DNA from: an uncultured Polaribacter sp.
GTDB lineage: Bacteria; Bacteroidota; Bacteroidia; Flavobacteriales; Flavobacteriaceae
Reading direction: 5' to 3'
Length of the DNA: 64,000 bases
NCBI GenBank assembly: GCA_947497755.1
Contig: CANMHT010000001.1
Location: forward strand, 372,001 to 436,000
Shown here piece by piece: positions 16,855 through 27,185 of the stretch; positions within the stretch are counted from its first letter, which is position 1, and every line of letters begins with the position of its first letter. The notes beneath the pieces were generated by a model. It worked only from the letters and a program-made list of their open reading frames with translations. It ran no database searches and was not told the DNA's origin. A program made the position numbers and the translations under genes.

Positions 16855-18297
16855 ATGTCAACAATAACAAATTACGAAAAAGAAGTTGCCTTACAAGCAG
16901 AAACTAGAAGAGCAGCTGTAGAGTTTATCAATATTGTAAATGATTTATGGTACGATAAGTCTATCGAATTAGTGCTTTTTAGAAACCAATTAGTAGATAA
17001 AAGAGCGAGCGAGGTTTTAAATTTAGTAAAGTATTCTGAAGAGTTTGTTGCTAAAGCAATTACTATTTTTGATGCATTAGATATTGCTAAGGCTATTCAA
17101 GAATTAACATTACCTTCTTCTAAATTAGATATCGGAAAATTGGCTTATGAGTGTCAATTAAACGAGGAGGCTTGTGAAGATAAAGTTGCTTTTGTAAAAA
17201 ATCAATTAAAAGATGCTGATACGGCAGATGATATTCAACCTAAAGATGTAGTTTTATACGGATTTGGTAGAATTGGACGTTTGTTAGCTCGTGAGTTGAT
17301 GAATAAAATGGGTAAAGGTTCTCAATTACGTTTAAGAGCTGTAGTTACTCGTGGAGAAATTAACCAAACTGTATTAGAAAAAAGAGCTTCGTTATTAAGT
17401 ATCGATTCTGTACACGGAGATTTCTTAGGAACTGTAGAAGTTGATGTTGAAAATAAAGCATTGATTATTAATGGTACTACTGTTCATATGATTTCTGCAA
17501 AGCAACCAGAAGATATTGATTATACAGCTTACGGAATTAACGATGCATTAATTATTGATAATACAGGAGCCTTTAGAGATAAAGAAGCTTTAAGTAGACA
17601 TTTAGTGCCAAATGGAGCAAGTAAAGTATTGTTAACTGCACCAGGAAAAGGGATTCCAAATATTGTTCATGGAGTAAATCATATAGAAAATAATCCAGAT
17701 GAGATTGATATTTTCTCTGCAGCTTCATGTACTACCAATGCAATTACACCAGTTTTAAAAGTGTTAGAAGATAATTTCGGAATTATTAAAGGACATTTAG
17801 AAACGATTCATGCATATACTAATGACCAAAATTTAGTTGATAATATGCATAAAAAATACCGTAGAGGTAGAGCAGCAGCTTTAAATATGGTAATTACAGA
17901 AACTGGAGCAGGTAAAGCAGTTGCAAAAGCATTACCAGCATTGGAAGGAAAATTAACTTCAAATGCAATTAGAGTACCAGTGCCAAATGGTTCTTTAGCA
18001 ATTTTAAATTTACAATTACATTCTGATGTTACTGTTGAGTCTGTAAATGCAATTATGAAACAATATGCATTAGAAGGAGATTTAGTAGAGCAAATTAAAT
18101 ATTCTATAGATAATGAATTGGTTTCTTCTGATATTGTAGGATCTTCTGCACCGTCAATTTTTGATAGTAAAGCTACATTAACAGACGGGAATAGCATTGT
18201 TATTTATGTTTGGTATGATAACGAATATGGGTATTCTCACCAAGTAATTCGTTTGGCAAAGCACATTGCAAAAGTAAGACGTTATACTTACTATTAG
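16855..18297 (+). CDS. gap: Glyceraldehyde-3-phosphate dehydrogenase, long form
   Basis: 480 residues from the ATG at 16855. An earlier in-frame start at 16753 is rejected because it would include the promoter. About 140 residues of extra N-terminal helical sequence precede the NAD-binding domain (VLYGFGRIGRLLARELM). The catalytic cysteine is C292 in SAASCTTNAITP, and the C-terminal region has the usual WYDNEYGYSHQV. This long GAPDH type is common in Bacteroidota and works in glycolysis and gluconeogenesis. It carries its own promoter, a palindromic operator candidate and a terminator. Confidence 0.95.
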   Translation: MSTITNYEKEVALQAETRRAAVEFINIVNDLWYDKSIELVLFRNQLVDKRASEVLNLVKYSEEFVAKAITIFDALDIAKAIQELTLPSSKLDIGKLAYECQLNEEACEDKVAFVKNQLKDADTADDIQPKDVVLYGFGRIGRLLARELMNKMGKGSQLRLRAVVTRGEINQTVLEKRASLLSIDSVHGDFLGTVEVDVENKALIINGTTVHMISAKQPEDIDYTAYGINDALIIDNTGAFRDKEALSRHLVPNGASKVLLTAPGKGIPNIVHGVNHIENNPDEIDIFSAASCTTNAITPVLKVLEDNFGIIKGHLETIHAYTNDQNLVDNMHKKYRRGRAAALNMVITETGAGKAVAKALPALEGKLTSNAIRVPVPNGSLAILNLQLHSDVTVESVNAIMKQYALEGDLVEQIKYSIDNELVSSDIVGSSAPSIFDSKATLTDGNSIVIYVWYDNEYGYSHQVIRLAKHIAKVRRYTYY

Positions 18298-18318
18298 TAG
18301 ATTGTCTTTTAGATATAT

Positions 18319-18350
18319 AAAAAAACCGAAACATTTGTTTCGGTTTTTTT
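18319..18350. terminator. Terminator between gap and the sulfide operon
   Basis: AAAAACCGAAAC and GTTTCGGTTTTT form a 12-bp stem with a 4-nt loop. The T-run on one side and A-run on the other let it serve both converging transcripts. Confidence 0.85.
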
Positions 18351-18361
18351 ATTCTTCAAAT

Positions 18362-18838
18362 TTAGATAAATACAATTTGAGTGTTTTCTTGATCTGCTCT
18401 ATTATAGAAATCACCAATGGTTAAGATGCCATCCAAGTCATCAATCAAATCGTTTTCTTTTAAATGGAACATGTCTACGGCTAGTTTACAAGCCCAAAGT
18501 CTACAGCCAGAATCAGATAGAATTTCTAAAAATTCACCCACAGGAGGCATGTCTAATTTTTCCATTTCTTTTTTCATCATTTTGGTAGCTAATGCTTCCA
18601 TACCTGGTAAACCTCCAAGCATTGTTGGAATATGCATGGCAGGATTTCCTACCGTAGCAACATGTAAGTGTTCTAATTTTTTCTTCTGAATAGCTTCCAA
18701 TCCGAAGAAGGTAAAAAAGATTTCAGAATCAATACCTTCCATTCTAGCTCCATTGGCCATGATAAACGCAGCATATACATTTTCAATAGTTGCTTTAGAT
18801 AAGATAAAAAGCATTTTTTTTACAGATGTTTTTCCCAT
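18362..18838 (-). CDS. DsrE/DsrF/DrsH-like family protein
   Basis: 158 residues with the DsrE-like start KKMLFILSKATIENVYAAFIMANGA and the segment SDSGCRLWACKLAVDMF containing two cysteines, typical of small sulfur-relay or peroxiredoxin-family DsrE proteins. It ends the operon SQR-TusE-DsrE-like, 12 bp after the TusE gene. Together they suggest handling of sulfane sulfur made by the quinone reductase; the exact donor and acceptor are inferred. Confidence 0.8.
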   Translation of the reverse strand: MGKTSVKKMLFILSKATIENVYAAFIMANGARMEGIDSEIFFTFFGLEAIQKKKLEHLHVATVGNPAMHIPTMLGGLPGMEALATKMMKKEMEKLDMPPVGEFLEILSDSGCRLWACKLAVDMFHLKENDLIDDLDGILTIGDFYNRADQENTQIVFI

Positions 18839-18850
18839 GATTTTAACTTT

Positions 18851-19159
18851 TTAAATACAACTTTTTGGTTTTGGAATTCCAGCAATCATGGTAGCCTTTT
18901 TTAAAGGACCTCCAGGAAATAGTTGATAAAATTCTTTGATATTTATGACACCACTCTTTTTAATACCTCTAATAGAAAGAGCTTCTTGTTTTTGGTGTTT
19001 GTCATGAATATAATCTATTACTTCCCAGTGTTTGTCTGTCATTTCAATCTCTTGCTCTTTAGCAATTTCGTTTCCAATTTCTTTATTCCATTGAGAGAAA
19101 TCTGTTAGATATCCTTCTTCTGTTACTTGTATAGTTGTTTGTGCTATTATTTTGTCCAT
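18851..19159 (-). CDS. tusE: TusE/DsrC family sulfur-relay protein
   Basis: 102 residues. The C-terminal arm ends IAGIPKPKSCI with the conserved penultimate cysteine. The second cysteine ten residues earlier, which true dissimilatory DsrC has, is absent (KKATMIAG). That single-cysteine pattern fits TusE-like sulfur carriers rather than DsrC of sulfite reduction. It lies between the SQR gene (23 bp) and the DsrE-like gene (12 bp), so here it may accept sulfur from sulfide oxidation rather than serve tRNA thiolation only. Confidence 0.85.
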   Translation of the reverse strand: MDKIIAQTTIQVTEEGYLTDFSQWNKEIGNEIAKEQEIEMTDKHWEVIDYIHDKHQKQEALSIRGIKKSGVINIKEFYQLFPGGPLKKATMIAGIPKPKSCI

Positions 19160-19182
19160 TTTTATAATTATTTATATTGTTT

Positions 19183-20418
19183 TTAATCGAATACTTTTCC
19201 TTTTTTACTCATTGTAGAAGAGACAAATGGAATTGGAATTCCCTTGATAAGCATGTTCCAATAAATCCATCTAAAAGCAAGTTTACCTAAGTGATTTACC
19301 CTACTTTCTTTTAAGAGTTTTAAAGGACCAACTCCAGGAAAAGGAAATGTGCCTTCTACAGGTTCATGATTGTAGTTAAAATCAATTAATAAAGCTTTAT
19401 TGTTACCCGTTTCAATAAAACAGTTAGAGTGTCCATCAAACTCTTCTTTTAATTCTTCTCCGTTGATGTATCTTAAGATATTATCGGTAAGAATTTCAGC
19501 TTCAAAATGCGCTACAGAACCAGCTTTAGATGCAGGTAAATTGGTACAGTCACCCAAAGCAAAAATATTTTCATTGTCTAAGGTTTGTAAAGTAGCTTTA
19601 TGTGTTGGAATATAGTTCATGTCATCTCCTAAACCAGAACGTTCTAATAAAGCATCTCCTAAATTTGGAGGCACAGTAACCAATAAATCATAGGCAACTT
19701 CATTGTCTGCATAATCAATGATTTTATTGTTTTTATAATCAACACGCTCAATGTCAAAATCAACTACTTCTTTAATATTTTTTTCTTCTAATAAGTAATG
19801 TAATGCTTTGGTGGCCTTAGGTTTTGTAAAAGCACCACTTAACGGAGTAACAAAAGTGATGTCTACTTTGTCTCTCATTCCTTTATTCTTAAAATAAGAA
19901 TCGGCTAAAAAAGCGAATTCTAAAGGTGCAACCGGACATTTGATAGGCATTTCTGAAATATGAATAACCAATTTACCGCCATTCCATTCTCTTAGCTTAT
20001 TTCGTAAAGCTTTTGCGCCTTCATATGTATAAAAATCAAAAATGTTTTGATACCATTTTGGACCTTTCATTCCTTCAACTTCTTCTGGAGCAATTTTAGT
20101 TCCAGTAGCTACAATTAAGATGTCATAGCTTAAAGTTGTGGTGTCCTCAAAAGTAACTACGTTTTTATCAGAAATAATAAATTCAATTTTCTTTTGAATG
20201 TAGTTTACATCTTTTGGAATAAACTTTTTACCATCCTTTTTTACTTGTTTGGTTGTGTAAATATCAAAGGGTAGAAATAAAAAACCAGGTTGGTAATAAT
20301 GAGTTTTGTACTGATCTACGATGGTGATTTTCCATTCGTTTTTTGGGAGTTTTGAAACAAGGTGATTTGCCATCATCGTACCAGATGTTCCTGCTCCTAA
20401 TATTACTAGATTTTTCAT
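19183..20418 (-). CDS. sqr: Sulfide:quinone oxidoreductase-like flavoprotein
   Basis: 411 residues with FAD motif LGAGTSGTMMANHL at the N-terminus, VATGTKIAPEE, and the second FAD motif FALGDCTNLPASKAG. Cysteines C161 (KCPVAPLEF), C291 (GDCTN) and C333 (HSNCFIETG) sit where SQRs carry redox and structural cysteines. It would oxidise sulfide to sulfane sulfur and pass electrons to menaquinone at the membrane, giving detoxification or energy gain. It is first in an operon with tusE and a DsrE-like gene; a -7 box and a perfect palindrome lie upstream. Confidence 0.85.
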   Translation of the reverse strand: MKNLVILGAGTSGTMMANHLVSKLPKNEWKITIVDQYKTHYYQPGFLFLPFDIYTTKQVKKDGKKFIPKDVNYIQKKIEFIISDKNVVTFEDTTTLSYDILIVATGTKIAPEEVEGMKGPKWYQNIFDFYTYEGAKALRNKLREWNGGKLVIHISEMPIKCPVAPLEFAFLADSYFKNKGMRDKVDITFVTPLSGAFTKPKATKALHYLLEEKNIKEVVDFDIERVDYKNNKIIDYADNEVAYDLLVTVPPNLGDALLERSGLGDDMNYIPTHKATLQTLDNENIFALGDCTNLPASKAGSVAHFEAEILTDNILRYINGEELKEEFDGHSNCFIETGNNKALLIDFNYNHEPVEGTFPFPGVGPLKLLKESRVNHLGKLAFRWIYWNMLIKGIPIPFVSSTMSKKGKVFD

Positions 20419-20437
20419 GCTTATTTAATTTATACAT

Positions 20438-20445
20438 CAAATTTA
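20438..20445 (-). promoter_or_regulatory. -7 box of the sulfide operon
   Basis: TAAATTTG on the minus strand, 19 nt before the SQR start. Confidence 0.55.
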
Positions 20446-20490
20446 GCAAAGCATTAAAGCAGAAATTATGATAAATGTCATGCTTAACTC

Positions 20491-20514
20491 CTTATGTAAC
20501 AATGGTTACATAAG
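20491..20514. promoter_or_regulatory. Perfect inverted repeat upstream of SQR, Crp/Fnr-type shape
   Basis: CTTATGTAAC and GTTACATAAG are exact 10-bp arms around AATG. The centre lies about 60-70 bp upstream of the presumed SQR transcription start, a position used by class I Crp/Fnr activators. It could also act on the divergent DinB gene. No regulator gene is nearby. Confidence 0.5.
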
Positions 20515-20619
20515 AATTTGTAACGTGAATTTAAAAAGTGAGTTAGGTTAGTGAATTTGTTTTGAATGTTTTATTTTTAGCATTTGTATAAGAAATATGA
20601 ACTTATTAAATCGAATCAA

Positions 20620-21198
20620 ATGAAAAATGTATTCACATTATTTTTAGCAATAATGATTTTCCAAACAACTATGGCACAAAAAGACGATTACTATTACAAT
20701 ATACCAGAAGCACCAAAAGAATATACTGCAGCAACTGTAGCTAGCAGAATGGTAGATGGACTAGGTTTTCGTTTTTATTGGGCAACACACGGACTTACTC
20801 AAAAAGATTTAGATTTTAGACCTAATAAAGAAGCAAGAACAAGTTTCGAAACCATAAAACATATTTATGATTTAACAACAGTGATTTTAAACTCTGTAGA
20901 AAAGAAACCTAATGTTGGAGCAAAAGTACCAGAAATGAGTTTTGAAAAACTAAGAAATGCTACCTTAGCTAACCTAGAAAAAGCAAGTAAAATCTTAAGA
21001 GGTTCTAAAAGTATTGACGAATATAAAATCATTTTTAAACGTGGTAATAATGCTACAGAGTTTCCATTTTGGAATCAAATAAATGGACCAATTTCAGATG
21101 CTTTATGGCATACCGGACAAGTAGTGTCTTTTAGAAGATCTTCTGGAAATCCTTTTCCAAAAGGAGTAAGTGTATTGCGTGGGACGAAAAGAGATTAA
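20620..21198 (+). CDS. Exported DinB superfamily protein
   Basis: 192 residues from the ATG at 20620, which begins a clear signal peptide (FTLFLAIMIFQTTMAQ); the earlier in-frame TTG at 20584 adds only a non-homologous lead. The rest is a four-helix DinB-like bundle: ASRMVDGLGFRFYWATHGL, ETIKHIYDLTTVILN, and the ending ISDALWHTGQVVSFRR with the histidine used for metal binding in the family. It should be periplasmic or lipid-associated. Function is unknown. It is 19 bp before ligA in the same direction. Confidence 0.75.
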   Translation: MKNVFTLFLAIMIFQTTMAQKDDYYYNIPEAPKEYTAATVASRMVDGLGFRFYWATHGLTQKDLDFRPNKEARTSFETIKHIYDLTTVILNSVEKKPNVGAKVPEMSFEKLRNATLANLEKASKILRGSKSIDEYKIIFKRGNNATEFPFWNQINGPISDALWHTGQVVSFRRSSGNPFPKGVSVLRGTKRD

Positions 21199-21217
21199 GC
21201 AACTATAATTTTATTGA

Positions 21218-23218
<2,001 letters not shown>

Positions 23219-23247
23219 AAAAAGGAGTAAGTGTAGATTAAAGTTAG

Positions 23248-23556
23248 ATGCTAAAAGAAAAGGAGACATATACAGAAAGAATTCATTGGAAAACAAAGCA
23301 AGTGATTGCGTTTACAGGTTTTAATGTAATGACGTATTTTTTAGCAGTATTATTTAGAGACTCAAGTTTAGTGTTCTTATTATTAATTATCGCTTCATTT
23401 ATGGCTACTTATGCTTTTTTCTTGAGTATAAGAATAGTGTATCATTTTTATAAAGCAAGGAAAGAGTCAAGTACTAAAAAGAAAAACTTAGGTTTTTTAA
23501 CTGGAGTTCTTTACTTAGCAATTACGATTATACTACAAATAGTATATGATGTGTAA
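23248..23556 (+). CDS. Small membrane protein of unknown function
   Basis: 102 residues with three hydrophobic segments (about 19-36, 40-60 and 82-100) and a basic stretch KARKESSTKKK between the second and third. No family recognised. It follows ligA by 29 bp in the same direction and ends at a weak hairpin. Confidence 0.65.
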   Translation: MLKEKETYTERIHWKTKQVIAFTGFNVMTYFLAVLFRDSSLVFLLLIIASFMATYAFFLSIRIVYHFYKARKESSTKKKNLGFLTGVLYLAITIILQIVYDV

Positions 23557-23581
23557 TGTTATTTATCTGTAACATTTTTTA
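23555..23581 (+). terminator. Weak hairpin and T-run
   Basis: AATGTTA and TAACATT arms (7 bp, 8-nt loop), the right arm running into TTTTT. AT-rich and short, so only a possible terminator. Confidence 0.35.
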
Positions 23582-23621
23582 AGTAGAAAAGTCTAAACCG
23601 TAACATATAAATCAACTAACA

Positions 23622-24287
23622 ATGACAAAAACTTTAAAAACGAATATTGCGATTGCGCTATTTTTATTAGCTGCGATTGCAGATATTTATGCAATAATTA
23701 CCGCTAATGAAATTATAGAAACGTATGCAAAGCCAATGTTGTTAACGTTATTGGCTGTTGTGTATTTGGCAGCAGCAACAAAACCCAATTTTTGGTATGT
23801 ATTGGGAATGTTTTTCTGTTTTTTAGGTGATGTATTATTGATGTTTAAAGGCGCAGAATTTTTTATGTACGGAATAGGTGCTTTTTTAATTGCTCATATA
23901 ATTTATATCAAGATAACGAGTAAATTTTTGCAAAATGAGTTGACCTCTAAAATGATAACATCAGCACTACCTTTTGTATTTTTCTTTGCGTTATTAATGT
24001 ATATGATTTATCCAAATTTGGGTGAAATGTTATGGCCAGTTGCTGTATACGGAATTGTAATTTCTACTTTTGGCTCTGTAGCTTTTTTGAATTATAGAGG
24101 AAATAAGACAACAGAAAATTTATGGTTGTTTATAGGTGCTATTATTTTTATTTTTTCTGATAGCTTAATAGCTCTAAATAAATTTTATGAGCCTAATGAA
24201 ATTTATGGAGTGTCAATTATGATTACCTATATTTTGGCACAGTTTTTAATTTGTAAGGCAATGATTGTTAAGTCAACACAAAAATAA
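23622..24287 (+). CDS. YhhN/TMEM86 family lysoplasmalogenase-like membrane protein
   Basis: 221 residues, about eight membrane helices. Family signatures are the acidic-residue segments CFLGDVLLMFKGAEFFMYGIG and FSDSLIALNKF. Animal TMEM86 members hydrolyse the vinyl-ether bond of lysoplasmalogens; bacterial YhhN members are assigned by homology and the substrate here is unverified. A strong hairpin follows. Confidence 0.85.
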   Translation: MTKTLKTNIAIALFLLAAIADIYAIITANEIIETYAKPMLLTLLAVVYLAAATKPNFWYVLGMFFCFLGDVLLMFKGAEFFMYGIGAFLIAHIIYIKITSKFLQNELTSKMITSALPFVFFFALLMYMIYPNLGEMLWPVAVYGIVISTFGSVAFLNYRGNKTTENLWLFIGAIIFIFSDSLIALNKFYEPNEIYGVSIMITYILAQFLICKAMIVKSTQK

Positions 24288-24293
24288 ATTAAA

Positions 24294-24323
24294 AAGGCGG
24301 TTTTCAATAAAGAAAACCGCCTT
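24294..24323. terminator. Strong terminator between YhhN and DoxX genes
   Basis: AAGGCGGTTTTC pairs perfectly with GAAAACCGCCTT around AATAAA, 12-bp stem, serving two convergent genes. Confidence 0.75.
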
Positions 24324-24360
24324 CGCATTTTGATAACAAATTCAAAACTTACACCTATTT

Positions 24361-24744
24361 TTAAGATCCTATTAAAGGAATATCTCTCTTACTTAAAAAT
24401 AGCAAAATTGCTCCTGCTATTAGGGTTATTGCAGCTCCCAAAAATAACACACCTCCATCATTGTTATGAACAATGCCTAGTATGGTTATATGAGACATAA
24501 TTGCTCCACCCATTAATCCGATAGTTAGTAATGCTCCTAACCATGTTTTTTTAGGAGTGAAAAGAAGTATAGAAGCAATTAACTCTAATACTCCTGTTCC
24601 AATTCTAACTAAAGCTTCATTTTCACCAGCAATTTTTGTAAATAATTCAACGCTTTCTTCTGCTCCAGTAAATTTAAAAAATAATGTTTGCAACATGATT
24701 ATTGCAGCGATTAATTTTAATACTAATGGTAGTTTTCTTTTCAT
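24361..24744 (-). CDS. DoxX family membrane protein
   Basis: 127 residues with four membrane helices. The first carries AIIMLQTLFFKFTGAEESVELF and the second GTGVLELIASILLF, the DoxX pattern. Function of bacterial DoxX proteins is poorly defined; links to thiosulfate oxidation exist in archaea only. It appears monocistronic. Confidence 0.8.
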   Translation of the reverse strand: MKRKLPLVLKLIAAIIMLQTLFFKFTGAEESVELFTKIAGENEALVRIGTGVLELIASILLFTPKKTWLGALLTIGLMGGAIMSHITILGIVHNNDGGVLFLGAAITLIAGAILLFLSKRDIPLIGS

Positions 24745-24790
24745 TGTCTAACATTGATTTGCGAATTTAGACGATGGTATTTTGAAAACC

Positions 24791-25717
24791 TTACACTAAA
24801 ATTGTTTTCCCTTGTGAAGTTTTGTTGTTTTCGGCATCAAAAAAGAAGTCTACACGCCCTAAATTTAAGCCATAACAACCTACTTGGTTCACTAAAATAT
24901 TTTCATCATTTATATTTTTTACCAATGTTGGTTTAGGTAAAAAAGTATGTGTATGTCCTCCAATAATCAAATCAATATCTTTAGAGGCTTTTGCAAGATT
25001 TAAATCAGAAATCATTGTTGGGTTATTTCTGTAATAATATCCTAAATGCGAAAGGCAAATAATCAAATCACAGTGTTCTTCTTCTTTTAAAACCCGACTC
25101 ATATCTTGCGAAATTTCAATAGGATCTAAATACTTTGTTTCTTTAAACATTTTTGGATGTACTAAACCTTCCAATTGAATTCCTAGTCCAAAGATACCAA
25201 TTTTTATTCCGTCTTTAATAAACGTTTTATACGGCTTTACATGTGTATCTAAAACAGTGTTTTTAAAATCGTAGTTAGCAGAAACAAAATCAAAACTAGC
25301 GTTTGGTAATTGTTTGTATAATCCCTCAATAGAATTATCAAAATCATGATTTCCAATAGTGGCAACATCGTACTTTAACATACTCATCAACTTAAACTCT
25401 AATTCGCCACCAAAATAATTGAAATAAGGAGTTCCTTGAAAAATATCTCCTGCATCTAATAATAAGGTATTCGGATTTTCTTTTCTTATTTGTTCTACTA
25501 AATTAGCTCTCCTAGCAACACCACCTTTGTTAGCATATTTGTAATGTGTTGCTTCAAAAGGTTCTACATGACTGTGCGTATCATTGGTGTGTAGAATGGT
25601 AATTTGTTTTTGTTTTTTTGTGGTAAAAGAAGGTAAAGTTAATCCACCAACTGCTGCTAAAGAAGCTGCTGCAGATGTCTGTTTGATAAATTTTCTTCTG
25701 TTAATATTCGTACTCAT
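24791..25717 (-). CDS. Metallophosphatase, catalytic half of a 5'-nucleotidase, Tat-exported
   Basis: 308 residues from the ATG at 25717. The N-terminus NINRRKFIKQTSAAASLAAV is a twin-arginine signal. Metal-binding motifs of calcineurin-like 5'-nucleotidases are present: LHTNDTHSH, LDAGDIFQG, IGNHDFD and the IIGGHTHTF near the end. The usual C-terminal substrate-binding domain is missing and is encoded by the preceding gene, whose stop is 1 bp upstream. It would remove phosphate from extracytoplasmic nucleotides. The earlier in-frame TTG at 25741 would put residues before the Tat motif and is rejected. Confidence 0.88.
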   Translation of the reverse strand: MSTNINRRKFIKQTSAAASLAAVGGLTLPSFTTKKQKQITILHTNDTHSHVEPFEATHYKYANKGGVARRANLVEQIRKENPNTLLLDAGDIFQGTPYFNYFGGELEFKLMSMLKYDVATIGNHDFDNSIEGLYKQLPNASFDFVSANYDFKNTVLDTHVKPYKTFIKDGIKIGIFGLGIQLEGLVHPKMFKETKYLDPIEISQDMSRVLKEEEHCDLIICLSHLGYYYRNNPTMISDLNLAKASKDIDLIIGGHTHTFLPKPTLVKNINDENILVNQVGCYGLNLGRVDFFFDAENNKTSQGKTILV

Positions 25718-25718
25718 A

Positions 25719-26480
25719 TTACTTTCTTTTAAAACGTCCATCTAAGTTACTATTTAATGTATCTACACTTTTAAAATAATCTACAATGGCATCACGCATT
25801 TTGTATTCTAAATTAAATTTTTGAATAGGGTTTTTAAAGAAAACCATATTGTCTCCACCACTTTGCAAATAATCAGAGGTTAGTACAAAATAACTCTTTG
25901 TTTTATCGAAATTTTTGTGATTTATTTTTAAATCATACCCATTATTACTCAACGTTAATCGAATGTGTTTTGACAAAGGATGCGCCTTGTTGTGCTTTTG
26001 TAAATAATTTACCAGTTCAATTATTTTTTCGCCACTTAACTCAACAACCACTAACATGTTTTCAAAAGGCATTAATTCAAATGCGTTTTTATTGGTTACA
26101 TTTCCAGCAGTAATTCCAGCGCGAATTCCACCAAAATTGAACATGGCAAAATCAATGTTTTTATTGGTTAGTTTATGAAATAACGGATTTGCTCTTATAT
26201 AGGTTAAGTCTGCTAATAAATTTCCTAAGCTACTTTCTAATATTCCGTCTGTTCTAACCAAATCTTTTTTGGCATAGGATATGGTCGTGTTAATTTCTGT
26301 AATCATTTTCTCTTTATAAGGAGCAATTACAGTTGTATATTGGCTATTGGATTGTAAAGTTGAATCAACAGCAATGGTTTTAGCTGTGATTTTAGTAAGC
26401 ACCATTTTTTCTTCTTTACAGCTGATTAGCAGAATGCTACTGCAAAAAATGAGTGCTATTTTTTTAAACGGGATAGACAT
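25719..26480 (-). CDS. 5'-nucleotidase C-terminal domain lipoprotein
   Basis: 253 residues from the ATG at 26480, which begins a lipoprotein signal (LIFCSSILLISCKEEK). The body is a stand-alone 5'-nucleotidase C-terminal domain: ESSLGNLLADLTY, NFGGIRAGITAGNVTNKNAFE, MPFENMLVVVELSGEKI and TSDYLQSGGDNMVFF. It provides the nucleotide-binding half for the metallophosphatase encoded next, so one enzyme is split over two exported polypeptides, here with the order C-domain then N-domain. Confidence 0.85.
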   Translation of the reverse strand: MSIPFKKIALIFCSSILLISCKEEKMVLTKITAKTIAVDSTLQSNSQYTTVIAPYKEKMITEINTTISYAKKDLVRTDGILESSLGNLLADLTYIRANPLFHKLTNKNIDFAMFNFGGIRAGITAGNVTNKNAFELMPFENMLVVVELSGEKIIELVNYLQKHNKAHPLSKHIRLTLSNNGYDLKINHKNFDKTKSYFVLTSDYLQSGGDNMVFFKNPIQKFNLEYKMRDAIVDYFKSVDTLNSNLDGRFKRK

Positions 26481-26489
26481 TTTTTTAGT

Positions 26490-26497
26490 TAAATTTG
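26490..26497 (+). promoter_or_regulatory. -7 box upstream of the 26535 gene
   Basis: TAAATTTG, full TAnnTTTG match, 37 nt before the ATG. Confidence 0.5.
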
Positions 26498-26534
26498 TGA
26501 AAGACGAATATACAATATTAGACAATAGGATGCT

Positions 26535-27053
26535 ATGCTGTTAGGAAAATTTAAAGAACAATTATTATATAAAAAACTTCAGAAAAATATAAAAGAATTG
26601 CCTGAAGCACGAACTTCGAGTCCTAAGAAAATACATTCTGTTGGTATTTTAATAACTAATGAAATTTCGTCTAAAATTGATTTAGTTGAAGTTGTAAAAG
26701 CGCAAGTTGAAGATGTAAGACATGTGAACATCTACAGTTATAGAAATTATAACGCATCTGATGAAATTACCTATAAACATTTTACAAAAAGAGATTTTGA
26801 TTGGTCTGGAAATATTAAAGAGGCAAGTTTAGAAAACTTTTTAGAAACCCCGTTTGATTTATTAATTGGTTATTTTAATAAAAAGCATTTGTATTTGGAA
26901 TATGCCTCTGTAAAATCAATGGCAACTTTTAAAATAGGATTTGCTAATGTTAATGATAATATATTTGATCTTGTGATTCATAATGATATTGAAAACAGTG
27001 AAGAGTATATCGAAACTGCTAAGAAGTATTTAAAGCTGCTAGGTAAAATATAA
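26535..27053 (+). CDS. Conserved flavobacterial protein, DUF6913-like
   Basis: 172 residues, soluble and without signal peptide. Features include an N-terminal basic amphipathic stretch, SVGILITNEISSKIDLVEV, and the central TPFDLLIGYFNKKHLYLEYAS. It resembles a small flavobacterial family often placed upstream of dapA; the DUF6913 assignment is from memory and tentative. Function unknown. It has its own promoter and is followed by another before dapA. Confidence 0.6.
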   Translation: MLLGKFKEQLLYKKLQKNIKELPEARTSSPKKIHSVGILITNEISSKIDLVEVVKAQVEDVRHVNIYSYRNYNASDEITYKHFTKRDFDWSGNIKEASLENFLETPFDLLIGYFNKKHLYLEYASVKSMATFKIGFANVNDNIFDLVIHNDIENSEEYIETAKKYLKLLGKI

Positions 27054-27152
27054 CAATCAGTTTAAAATATAACATCTGGTTTGATTTAGTTGTAATTTTT
27101 AAAATTGTACAATTTAAGTCTTAAAAAGTAGTTATAACATTTAATATTGCTA

Positions 27153-27160
27153 TAAATTTG
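27153..27160 (+). promoter_or_regulatory. -7 box of dapA
   Basis: TAAATTTG, 25 nt before the ATG. Confidence 0.55.
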
Positions 27161-27185
27161 TAATCCTATTTTAAAAAGTAAAGAA

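Noticed and set aside
18851..19159. True DsrC of dissimilatory sulfur metabolism
   Set aside because: The second C-terminal cysteine is missing and no dsrAB is present.
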